Source of the DNA: an uncultured Lachnospiraceae bacterium
Lineage (GTDB): Bacteria > Bacillota > Clostridia > Lachnospirales > Lachnospiraceae
DNA: 50,370 bases
Assembly (NCBI GenBank): GCA_910585895.1
Contig: CAJUHY010000015.1
Coordinates: forward strand, 1 to 50,370
Direction of reading: 5' to 3'
Both the position numbers and the translations under genes were made by a program. Within the stretch, counting starts at the first letter, position 1, and every line of letters starts with the position of its first letter. Of the stretch, positions 8,106-15,685 are shown piece after piece. The notes under the pieces are model-generated. The model was not told the origin of the DNA, did not search any database, and saw only the letters and a program-made list of their open reading frames with translations.

Positions 8106-9314
8106 ATGGAATCAGAAAAGAAAGAAATAAATCATGTATTATTTAAACCGTTTATGAATACGGAATATCTTAGGGAAGAAGATTTGTATCTCTATCAGAG
8201 TCCAATTCCCAAATACAAATTCAATATTATTGGTATGGGAGTGATTGGGCAGGAGCATATGCGGGTGACGTTTCTTGAAGGACACGGTACGGTGCATGGC
8301 ATTTACGACCAGTGCCGACACAGCCTGCAATGCGCTCAGAAGGTGTTTCATTCACTTCGTCCAGGGCAGCCGTTAAAGGTGTATGGGAATCTCTCGGAAG
8401 CCTGTAATGACCCAGAAGCGGATGCACTGTTTATCTGCACTCCCAACTATTCCCACATGGAAGTGGTAAAGGAGGCCGTTAAGTCAGGTAAGCCGATTTT
8501 CCTCGAGAAGCCGATGGTTACAAAACTGGAGGAGGCGGTTGAACTGAGACAACTGGCAAATAATTATCCGGCAGTTTTCCAGGTAGGTCTTCAGTATCGT
8601 TATAAAGCAATTTACACTGAAGCCAGAAGAGCAGTTTTAGAGCAGCGGTCGCTTGGTCAGGTCAGAAATATTTCTATCGTGGAAAACCGTCTGCCATTTT
8701 TGGATAAAGTGGAACAATGGAATAAATTTTCAAAATATTCCGGCGGTACGCTTGTTGAAAAATGCTGTCATTATTTTGATTTGTTCAATTTATTTGCGCA
8801 GTCCAAACCGAAAACAGTGTACGCTGTCGGCGGACAGGATGTTAACTTTACACAGTTTGAGCGGGATGGGCAGAAATCGGATATTTTAGATAACGCGTTT
8901 GTGACTGTTGTATATGAAAATGGCATTAAGTGTAGTTTTCATTTGAATATGTTTTCGCCGATGTTCTATGAGGAAATTACAATTTGCGGCGATAAGGGAC
9001 GTATCCGCGCTTATGAAAATGAGGATTTTCTGCCGGAGGAACGTAAAAATACGCATTTTGAGATGCATTGTGCAGACCACAGGCCAAGCGTCATCTCATC
9101 CCCCTGTTATCCGGCTGTGATTCAACAAAGCGGACATATGGGAGGAACCTATTTTGAACACAAGATTTTTATTGACAATCTGGATGGAAAAACAACAGAT
9201 GCGGCAACGGTGGAAGATGGGTTCTGGTCAGTTGTGGTGGGAATCGCAGCAGAGCAATCCGTCAAGACAGGTCAGGTGGTAGAGATAGATAAGCTGTTGG
9301 CAGGTTATATGTAA
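8106..9314 (+). CDS. Gfo/Idh/MocA-family protein, possible NAD-dependent sulfoquinovosidase
   Basis: This 402-aa protein has an approximately 38-residue N-terminal extension, then the dinucleotide-binding motif FNIIGMGVIGQEHM and the family EKP motif (IFLEKPMVTK). The second domain contains GGTLVEKCCHYFDLFNLF, with the conserved histidine pair region. These are family marks of NAD(P)-dependent oxidoreductases and of the redox-neutral glycosidases GH109 and GH188 that share the fold. GH188 enzymes release sulfoquinovose from its glycosides using bound NAD+. The operon otherwise lacks a GH31-type sulfoquinovosidase, so this gene is the best candidate for that step (inference). A plain sugar dehydrogenase is the alternative. 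It is the last gene before a strong terminator. Confidence 0.75.
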   Translation: MESEKKEINHVLFKPFMNTEYLREEDLYLYQSPIPKYKFNIIGMGVIGQEHMRVTFLEGHGTVHGIYDQCRHSLQCAQKVFHSLRPGQPLKVYGNLSEACNDPEADALFICTPNYSHMEVVKEAVKSGKPIFLEKPMVTKLEEAVELRQLANNYPAVFQVGLQYRYKAIYTEARRAVLEQRSLGQVRNISIVENRLPFLDKVEQWNKFSKYSGGTLVEKCCHYFDLFNLFAQSKPKTVYAVGGQDVNFTQFERDGQKSDILDNAFVTVVYENGIKCSFHLNMFSPMFYEEITICGDKGRIRAYENEDFLPEERKNTHFEMHCADHRPSVISSPCYPAVIQQSGHMGGTYFEHKIFIDNLDGKTTDAATVEDGFWSVVVGIAAEQSVKTGQVVEIDKLLAGYM

Positions 9315-9338
9315 GGCGGGAATTGGAAATATACTCCT

Positions 9339-9382
9339 CAAAATACACCCCCGGAAGTATAGACTTCCGGGGGTGTATTTTG
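9339..9382. terminator. Bidirectional-looking intrinsic terminator of the sugar operon
   Basis: A perfect 20-bp stem (9339-9358 with 9363-9382) closes a 4-nt loop. The stem is GC-rich in the centre and flanked by A and T runs on both sides. It lies 24 bases after the Gfo/Idh/MocA stop codon. Confidence 0.9.
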
Positions 9383-9622
9383 TTATATAATCTATATACG
9401 TTCCCCCAAGATGACAAAACTGTAAGATTATTGTAAGGTAAAAAAAGGGCAGTCTTAAGAAAATTGCGCTAGACTAAGAAAGCGCCTAAAAAAGCATTTT
9501 TGCATATTTTTGGCAGATAAAATGCAAATTTAAAAAAAAATTAATAAAAATCGTGAAGAAAAACCAAGAATATTTTCGTTAAATAAGAATAGAAGAACAA
9601 AAAAGTACAGGAGAAGAAGCGT
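9383..9622. other. AT-rich leader upstream of the glycosyltransferase
   Basis: This 240-base gene-free stretch is very A-rich from about 9530. It contains one small hairpin (GCGCT/AGCGC near 9468-9488). I see no ORF with a ribosome binding site and no recognised riboswitch. It probably carries the promoter for the following three-gene group, but no unambiguous -35/-10 pair could be chosen. Confidence 0.4.
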
Positions 9623-10645
9623 ATGAAAGATATTACATTTACCGTGCCATGTTATAATTCTGAGGAGTATATGGAGCATTGTATAGACACGCTGCTTTCG
9701 GCGGACGAACGTGCAGAAATCATCATTGTGGATGATGGCTCTACGGACCGTACAGGAGAGATTGCAGATAATTATGCGAGGAATTATCCGGAAATTGTGC
9801 GCGTTGTCCATCAGGAAAACGGCGGGCATGGTTCAGGCGTCAATGCCGGGCTGGCATTAGCGACTGGTAAATATTTTAAGGTTGTGGATTCAGATGACTG
9901 GCTGGATGAGAGGGAGCTGCAGAAGCTGTTAAGGAAAATCCGTGAGTGGGAGAAGAAAGATATTATGGTAGATTTAATTATCTGCAATTATCTGTATGAC
10001 CATTCTCAGGAGAATAAGGTCAAGCGGATGGGGTATAAAAACGTGTTAAAGGAAAATCAGGTCTGCGGCTGGGAGGCAGTCAAGCGTTTCCATCCTTCCC
10101 AGTATCTTGTGATGCATTCCCTGTTTTACCGCACGGAGGTGCTTCGCAAATCCGGGGTCAAGCTGCCGAGACATACGTTTTACGTGGATAATATTTTTGC
10201 AAATCAGCCGCTTCCTTATGTGAAAACGCTTTGTTACCTGAATTTGGACTTGTACCATTATTTTCTGGGCAGGGAGGATCAGTCCGTCAATGAGAAAGTA
10301 TTGATGAAGCGCATTGACCAGCAAATCCGGGTGACGAAACTGGTCTCAAAATGTACAGATTTGGAGAAACTGGGCGAGGAAAATCCCAAGCTTACCAATT
10401 ATCTGACAAGAAATATTTCTATTATGATGGCAATTTCATCTATTCATCTGCTGTTGATTGGAACGCCTGAGGCATTGAAGAAACGGGAGATGCTCTGGAA
10501 TTATGTGAAATACCATGACAGAAGACTGTATACAGCTTTAAAATGGCGGATGCTCAGCGGATTTACATACCTGCCGGGGAGGCTGGGCGATGTATTTACG
10601 CTTGCCGGCTACCGCGTGGCAAGGAAACTATATCAGTTTAACTAA
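9623..10645 (+). CDS. Family 2 glycosyltransferase
   Basis: This 340-aa cytoplasmic glycosyltransferase has a GT-A fold. The N-terminus TFTVPCYNSEEYM, the nucleotide-sugar motif IIIVDDGSTDRT and the DxD-type motif VVDSDDWLDE are all present in the first 100 residues. The remaining 230 residues carry no second transferase domain. No membrane span is evident. A ribosome binding site (AGGAG) lies 10 bases upstream. Transfer of a sugar to a lipid, teichoic acid or capsular acceptor is likely, but donor and acceptor cannot be read from the sequence. The downstream YbhN-like membrane protein suggests an envelope glycolipid or polymer role (inference). Confidence 0.9.
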   Translation: MKDITFTVPCYNSEEYMEHCIDTLLSADERAEIIIVDDGSTDRTGEIADNYARNYPEIVRVVHQENGGHGSGVNAGLALATGKYFKVVDSDDWLDERELQKLLRKIREWEKKDIMVDLIICNYLYDHSQENKVKRMGYKNVLKENQVCGWEAVKRFHPSQYLVMHSLFYRTEVLRKSGVKLPRHTFYVDNIFANQPLPYVKTLCYLNLDLYHYFLGREDQSVNEKVLMKRIDQQIRVTKLVSKCTDLEKLGEENPKLTNYLTRNISIMMAISSIHLLLIGTPEALKKREMLWNYVKYHDRRLYTALKWRMLSGFTYLPGRLGDVFTLAGYRVARKLYQFN

Positions 10646-10672
10646 GGAAATACTGGTTGAGTCAGCGTTTCC
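10646..10672 (+). terminator. Short hairpin after the glycosyltransferase
   Basis: GGAAATACTG (10646-10655) pairs with CAGCGTTTCC (10663-10672) with one wobble and one mismatch around a 7-nt loop. No T-run follows. The stem closely resembles the third hairpin of the dispersed element at 20057-20089, so it may be a solitary fragment of that repeat. Confidence 0.4.
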
Positions 10673-10753
10673 CTGGGATAACGACAATACGACGTAAAGA
10701 AATGAAATATCTGTCGTACAATAGAATCACAAGAGACATAGGAGAGGAAAAAG

Positions 10754-11362
10754 ATGGCACAGATATATTTTGCATTAGTAGATACACCAGGATTTTTTGC
10801 TTCCATTATCCGAAAGGTGACTGGTATTGATTATATTCATGTGGTACTTTCTATGGATGAAGAATTGCAGGAGGCGTACAGTGTAGGCAGAAGACATCCT
10901 GCAATCCCTATATTGGCTGGCTTCGAGAAGGAAGATACAGAGAAAATTGAGCGGGCGTTTCCTACGGCGCGTTATAAGGTTGTAAGTTTGGAATGCAGCG
11001 CACAGCAGAAAGCACAGATAGCTGTGAAACTGCAGGAATGCTACGAGAAAAGATATCAATATCATTATTGTGTACTTGGTCTTCCTATGATATTATTTAA
11101 TAGACCGTTTTACCAGAGGAACCATTATACCTGTTCGTCCTTTACTGCAAATATTTTGCAGGAGCATGGAATTACACTCTTTGATAAGCATTTCTCACTG
11201 GTTACGCCCAGAGATTTCTATGAGCTGGAGCAGACGGAGACTGTTTATGAGGGAACGCTGCGCAAGTTTAACAGGCTGAATGGCTGTTATCCGGTTAAAC
11301 GGAGAAATATGTTTCGCCAGATGTGGCAGAAATTATCTTATGTCGTGAATGGAGTATACTAA
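10754..11362 (+). CDS. Permuted NlpC/P60-like (papain-fold) protein
   Basis: This 202-aa protein has a histidine near the N-terminus (DYIHVVLSMD) and a cysteine later (HYTCSSFTANIL). This reversed His-then-Cys order is typical of the permuted papain-like YiiX/YebB group. Proteins of this type are thought to be amidases or thioesterases acting on peptidoglycan or lipids. No signal peptide is visible, so a cytoplasmic or membrane-associated role is likely. The stop codon overlaps the next start (TAATG), giving translational coupling to the YbhN-like gene. A good AGGAG ribosome binding site precedes the ATG. Substrate unknown; the family assignment rests on catalytic order and spacing only. Confidence 0.65.
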   Translation: MAQIYFALVDTPGFFASIIRKVTGIDYIHVVLSMDEELQEAYSVGRRHPAIPILAGFEKEDTEKIERAFPTARYKVVSLECSAQQKAQIAVKLQECYEKRYQYHYCVLGLPMILFNRPFYQRNHYTCSSFTANILQEHGITLFDKHFSLVTPRDFYELEQTETVYEGTLRKFNRLNGCYPVKRRNMFRQMWQKLSYVVNGVY

Positions 11363-12399
11363 TGAATCGTAAGAACTTAATCAGCGCTATTATTTTTATA
11401 TTGTTGGCAGTATTGACATTTTATGCAATTTTTAAGGGAAATGATATGGAAGCGGTCTTGGAATCAGTAAAGACTTTGCATCCGCTGTACCTCTGTGCAG
11501 CTGTATTTACCGCATTCTTTTTTGTATCGGCAGAAGGATTTATGATTTGCTATCTGCTGCGGTCTTTGAATTATAAGACCAGTGCAGTTACCTGTGTGAA
11601 ATATTCTTTTGTGGGATTTTTCTTTTCCGGGATTACACCCTCCGCTACCGGCGGGCAGCCCATGCAGCTTTACTATATGCAGAAAGAGGGACATAAAGTT
11701 TCCGACAGTTCAGTAGTGCTGATGACGGTGGCAGTAATTTATAAATTCGTGCTTGTGGTTATGGGAATCGGCATTTTAGTTTTCTTTTATGGACCGCTTG
11801 CAGATTATCTGCAGGGCTATCTGTACCTCTATTATCTGGGATTATTTTTGAATACGCTGTTGGTTGTGATTCTTCTCTTTGTCATGGTCAGTCCCAAATG
11901 TTTTAAAGGTCTGGTCATAGGAGGAGAGAAGCTGTTAAAAAAATTACATATCCTGAAGAATTCCGGCGAACGGACCCAAAAGCTTATTGAGATGGCTGAC
12001 CAATACCACGAGGCGGTATTATTTTTCCTCAAAAATAAAAGGAAAATCTATAATGTCATTGCATTTACTGTGGTTCAGCGCTGCAGTGTATTTTTTCTGA
12101 CATGGCTGATTTACAGAGGGCTGGGCTTAGAGGGAGTCGGCGCTTTTACGGTAATGAGCCTGCAGGCGGCTATCTATATTGCAGTCGATATGCTTCCGCT
12201 GCCTGGCGCACAGGGTATTACAGAGATGATGTATAAGACGGCGTTCTCTCAGATTTTCACTGGAGCCAGTCTGACGGCATCCATGTGCGTCACGCGCGGA
12301 CTGAATTTTTACATGGTGTTGATTGCCAGTGCAATTGTATCGGCATGGTGCCATTTGAGAACACCTGTCAGGAATGTAATTCAGAATAATCAATTGTAA
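11362..12399 (+). CDS. Lysylphosphatidylglycerol synthase TM-region/YbhN-family membrane protein
   Basis: This 345-aa polytopic membrane protein has about eight hydrophobic segments. It carries family signatures SGITPSATGGQPMQLYYM in the first half and LPLPGAQGITEMMY in the second, as in the flippase-like N-terminal domain of MprF and in YbhN (UPF0104). The catalytic aminoacyl-transferase half of MprF is absent, so it is a transporter or flippase-like protein, not an aminoacyl-PG synthase. The ATG at 11362 overlaps the preceding stop and has GGAG nearby; an ORF start 39 bases upstream lies within the previous gene and is rejected. With the glycosyltransferase it may form and move a glycolipid (inference). 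Confidence 0.85.
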   Translation: MNRKNLISAIIFILLAVLTFYAIFKGNDMEAVLESVKTLHPLYLCAAVFTAFFFVSAEGFMICYLLRSLNYKTSAVTCVKYSFVGFFFSGITPSATGGQPMQLYYMQKEGHKVSDSSVVLMTVAVIYKFVLVVMGIGILVFFYGPLADYLQGYLYLYYLGLFLNTLLVVILLFVMVSPKCFKGLVIGGEKLLKKLHILKNSGERTQKLIEMADQYHEAVLFFLKNKRKIYNVIAFTVVQRCSVFFLTWLIYRGLGLEGVGAFTVMSLQAAIYIAVDMLPLPGAQGITEMMYKTAFSQIFTGASLTASMCVTRGLNFYMVLIASAIVSAWCHLRTPVRNVIQNNQL

Positions 12400-12401
12400 G
12401 T

Positions 12402-12690
12402 TTGTGAGTCTCCTCATTTTGTATAATAACTGATATTTAGTACCAAAAGGTCTTGCACAAAAAGGGCTGTCGCTTTGGCATTGTTTTCACACTTTGATTC
12501 GTTCAAAAGGTTTACATTGCAGAGCAATGCAAACAAAATGCATAAAAATCATCTTGGGAAGCCAGCTTCCCAGAATAATTTTTATGCATTTTGTCTTAAC
12601 CGCTTTCGCGGCAAGACCTTTTGAACGAGTGAATATATTGGTGCGAAAGCTTCCTTTTAGTACAATTAATTACAAAATGGGGAAATTCAA
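12402..12690. repeat. MITE-like element, copy 1 (289 bp)
   Basis: The ends are imperfect inverted repeats. Both read inward TTG, then a pyrimidine-rich step, then CCATTTTGTA or TCATTTTGTA. The interior shares ATAACTGATAT and TACCAAAAGGTCTTGC with the copy at 41128. The interior also holds nested palindromes: outer arms 12499-12511 and 12616-12628, and a 29-bp imperfect stem 12534-12562 with 12565-12593. It fills the whole gap between two convergent genes and ends two bases from the pncB stop. No transposase ORF is inside. Confidence 0.65.
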
Positions 12691-12692
12691 CG

Positions 12693-14168
12693 TCATACGT
12701 TTTTTTCATATTGGTGATGTTTTGCGGAAAGTTCCCGCAGGATATTGCGCTTCATTTCAAATAGCTTGTCCGATAAATCAACATATACTTTACTGGGATT
12801 GGAAAAACGCCTGACCTCATTCCAGAGCGTATTTTTTTCCTGATTACAATATTTCTGGATTTGCATAACGCTGGGAGATTGGTAAACGCAGCGTCCTTTG
12901 TCAAAGACCTGTACTGGCAGACGGCGCATGGTATAAGCGCCGCCGGCAAGCGTAGTGTATTTCCATGTTTCTAATGAATCAAAAATGCGCAGATTTTTCC
13001 CGCAGTCGAAGGTTTCTCCTTCTAAGCAGATTAAGTCCGCTTTGATTTTCCCGGATTCTTTCTCATATATCCGGTAAATTGTCTTGTTGCCGGGATTCGT
13101 AACTTTTTCTGTATTTTCAGACAGCTTAATTTTGGGCACAAATTCACCCTGTTCATTCTGTATAGCGGCAAGTTTATATACGCCTCCGAAAGCAGGAGTG
13201 TTTTTGGAGGTTATCAAGTTGGTGCCCACTCCCCAGGAAGTGATAGCAGCTCCCTGTGCTTTGAGATTTTCAATCAGGTATTCGTCCAAATCATTGGAAG
13301 CTGCAATAACGGCGTCGGGAAAACCGGCTTCATCCAGCATTTTCCGCGCCTGTTTGGAAAGGTATGCCAGGTCTCCGCTGTCCATGCGGATACCATAGTT
13401 GGTCAGCGGACTACCCTCAGCGCGCATCTCTTCAAATACCCGGATTGCATGGGGAATGCCGGATTTTAGAGTGTCGTAGGTATCTACAAGCAGAATACAG
13501 GCTGTGGGGTAATAGCGGGCATATGTTTTGAATGCAGTGTATTCGTCGGGAAAGCTCATTATCCAGCTGTGGGCATGTGTGCCTTTGACCGGAACGTCAA
13601 AGAGTTTGCCGCAGAGAACATTGGAGGTGCCGCAGCATCCGCCGATGACAGCAGCCCTGGCGCCGTATATTCCGGCATCCGGTCCCTGCGCCCGCCGCAG
13701 TCCGAATTCCATCACGCCGTCGTCTCCGGCTGCATAACAGACGCGTGCTGCTTTGGTGGCTATAAGGCACTGATGGTTTAAGATATTTAAAATGGCAGTC
13801 TCTATCAGCTGTGCCTCCATGATGGGAGCAATTACTTTAATCAGTGGTTCTCTGGGAAAGATTACGGTACCTTCCGTGATAGCATAGATATCGCCGGAAA
13901 AGCGGAAATTTTGCAGATAGATTAAAAAGTCTTCTTCAAAAATTCCCAGAGACCTTAGATAAGAAATATCAGATTCGTCAAAATGTAGATGTTCAATGTA
14001 ATCTATAATCTGCGCAAGTCCGGCACAGATTGCATAGCCGCCGTTGTCTGGATTAGAGCGGTAGAAAGCGTCAAACACAACCACACTGTGGTCGCCGGTC
14101 TTAAAATATCCCTGCATCATGGTCAGTTCGTATAAATCGGTCAGCAAGGTCAGATGGTCTGCGTTCAT
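12693..14168 (-). CDS. pncB: Nicotinate phosphoribosyltransferase
   Basis: This 491-aa enzyme of the Preiss-Handler NAD salvage route makes nicotinate mononucleotide from nicotinate and PRPP in the cytoplasm. The N-terminus LLTDLYELTMMQGYF is diagnostic of the family. RRAQGPDAG (the substrate-binding segment), AHSWIMSF and the phosphoribosyl-binding region GVGTNLITSKNTPAFGGVYK follow in order. Length and motif order are normal for the Firmicutes type. An AGGAG ribosome binding site lies about 10 bases upstream, with a good promoter (14201-14229). It is transcribed alone; nadE, which finishes NAD synthesis, lies about 17 kb away on the other strand. Confidence 0.96.
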   Translation of the reverse strand: MNADHLTLLTDLYELTMMQGYFKTGDHSVVVFDAFYRSNPDNGGYAICAGLAQIIDYIEHLHFDESDISYLRSLGIFEEDFLIYLQNFRFSGDIYAITEGTVIFPREPLIKVIAPIMEAQLIETAILNILNHQCLIATKAARVCYAAGDDGVMEFGLRRAQGPDAGIYGARAAVIGGCCGTSNVLCGKLFDVPVKGTHAHSWIMSFPDEYTAFKTYARYYPTACILLVDTYDTLKSGIPHAIRVFEEMRAEGSPLTNYGIRMDSGDLAYLSKQARKMLDEAGFPDAVIAASNDLDEYLIENLKAQGAAITSWGVGTNLITSKNTPAFGGVYKLAAIQNEQGEFVPKIKLSENTEKVTNPGNKTIYRIYEKESGKIKADLICLEGETFDCGKNLRIFDSLETWKYTTLAGGAYTMRRLPVQVFDKGRCVYQSPSVMQIQKYCNQEKNTLWNEVRRFSNPSKVYVDLSDKLFEMKRNILRELSAKHHQYEKNV

Positions 14169-14200
14169 GGGAAATGAACTCCTTTCGTATTTTTTATCAA

Positions 14201-14229
14201 ATTATATCAAATAAGTTTTGTAGCTGCAA
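14201..14229 (-). promoter_or_regulatory. Sigma-A type promoter of pncB
   Basis: Read on the minus strand: TTGCAG at 14229-14224, a 17-base spacer, and TATAAT at 14206-14201. It lies about 33 bases before the pncB start codon. Confidence 0.75.
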
Positions 14230-14336
14230 CTGAACATCTGTATATCTTAGATTGTGATTTATTTGTGATTTGTATGCAGGAACTCTTTTAATTTGGGGAA
14301 AAATATGATAAGGTTAATTATTGTGAAGCAGAATTA

Positions 14337-14475
14337 TTATAGTAAACGTAAAATTCTTTGCGTCTACTATAAGCCTCTGGCAGGATGCGCACGGATACAC
14401 AAAGGAACTTTGCCGCTTCGCGGCGTGTATCCGGCGCAGGGAACAAATGAAAACGCAAGCGTTTTATTCGTTCCC
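14337..14475 (+). repeat. Multi-hairpin dispersed element, copy 1
   Basis: Hairpin 1: arms 14337-14348 and 14361-14372. Central three-way junction: GGATACAC (14393-14400) pairs with GTGTATCC (14425-14432) and encloses AAAG-GAA-CTTT and GCCGC-TTC-GCGGC. Hairpin 3 spans 14439-14475. The 52 bases from 14381 onward match copy 2 at 20131 leftwards on the other strand, with paired differences in the stems. It sits just upstream of the trigger-factor-like lipoprotein gene, within the divergent gap from pncB. Confidence 0.7.
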
Positions 14476-14507
14476 TATATATTTTTAGAAGAAAGGTAAA
14501 TGATTTT

Positions 14508-15647
14508 ATGAAAAAGAGAATGATAGTATTATTGGCGGCGCTGTGTACCGTATCGTTAATTGGCGGCTGCGGGGACAAAAAGGCGGCGAAGAACGAAACC
14601 GAGGTTTCTGACGGAGAGACGAGCGCAGAAGCATATAATGTGGATGATTGCGTGAAACTTGGGGAATATAAAGGGCTGGAACTGACGCTGGGAACTTATG
14701 AGGTTACGGAGGAAGATGTCAGGAATAACATTGAGAGCACGCTTGCTTCCTACCCATCTTATGAAGATACGGATAAGACCGTGGTAGAAGAAGGAGATGT
14801 TGTAAATATTGATTATGAAGGTCTCAAGGACGGCGTGGCGTTTGACGGCGGAACGGCACAGGGCGCCAACTTGGAAATCGGCTCTGACAGCTTTATCGAT
14901 GGATTTGAGGATGGACTGATTGGCAATAAAATCGGCGACAAGGTAGAGCTGAACCTGACATTCCCGGAGGGGTATCAGAATGCAGAGTTAGCGGGTCAGG
15001 CAGTTGTATTCAAGGTGACAATCAATAAGATTGTGGAAGAAAAATTTATGACTTATGACACCGTGACCGATGAATTTGTGGCAAGTAATTTTGTCAGTGA
15101 AGGCTATCAGAACGTAGACGATATGAAAAAAGGCGTCAGGGAGAAGCTTGAGAGCAATAATGAGGCAAATAAGAAGACGGACACCCAGAATGCAGTGTTT
15201 GAGAAACTGCGGGAGACGTCTACGGTGACGCTGCCAGACGGATTGCTTGACCAGAGGATACAGGAGTATATGGACCAGTTTACAGATAATCTCAAAACTA
15301 GCTACAACATGGAGCTTGCCGATTATCTGAACGGCACGGGTTCAACGGAAGACGAGTTCAACCAGCAGGTGCATCAGTATATTGAGGACAGTTTGACGAA
15401 CCAGCTGCTAATGGAAGCGATAGCCAAGAAAGAAAAGATTGAGGTAGATGAAGAAGGTTTTGCAGAATACAAACAAGGAATTGTAACGGATTTTGGATAT
15501 GAGAATGAAGCTGCCCTGATAGAGCAGTACGGTGAAGATTATGTGAAGAATGCATATATCAGCGACAAAGCCATGGATTTTGTTATTGACAATGCCAAGG
15601 TCACCTATGATGCTGAAAACGCTGATAAGACGCAAACCCCGGAATAA
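14508..15647 (+). CDS. Trigger-factor-like peptidyl-prolyl isomerase lipoprotein
   Basis: This 379-aa protein is probably an extracytoplasmic foldase. Residues 1-22 are a lipoprotein signal with lipobox LIGGC. Next comes a short linker, then an FKBP-type PPIase domain (about residues 90-175) with VVNIDYEGLKDGVAFDGG and GFEDGLIGNKIGDKVEL. An alpha-helical region resembling the trigger-factor C-terminal chaperone domain runs to the end. The ribosome-binding N-domain of cytosolic trigger factor is missing and replaced by the signal, as in secreted Lachnospiraceae homologues. It should assist folding of exported proteins at the membrane outer face (inference). A ribosome binding site (GAAAGG) precedes the ATG by 9 bases. 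asnS starts 38 bases downstream. Confidence 0.85.
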   Translation: MKKRMIVLLAALCTVSLIGGCGDKKAAKNETEVSDGETSAEAYNVDDCVKLGEYKGLELTLGTYEVTEEDVRNNIESTLASYPSYEDTDKTVVEEGDVVNIDYEGLKDGVAFDGGTAQGANLEIGSDSFIDGFEDGLIGNKIGDKVELNLTFPEGYQNAELAGQAVVFKVTINKIVEEKFMTYDTVTDEFVASNFVSEGYQNVDDMKKGVREKLESNNEANKKTDTQNAVFEKLRETSTVTLPDGLLDQRIQEYMDQFTDNLKTSYNMELADYLNGTGSTEDEFNQQVHQYIEDSLTNQLLMEAIAKKEKIEVDEEGFAEYKQGIVTDFGYENEAALIEQYGEDYVKNAYISDKAMDFVIDNAKVTYDAENADKTQTPE

Positions 15648-15685
15648 GCGCGAAGAATCAATGATAAACGATAAGGAGAGAGGTT

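Noticed and set aside
14293..14499. 68-codon ORF across the multi-hairpin element
   Set aside because: It is low-complexity reading through hairpins, with no ribosome binding site; the structured repeat explains the stretch.
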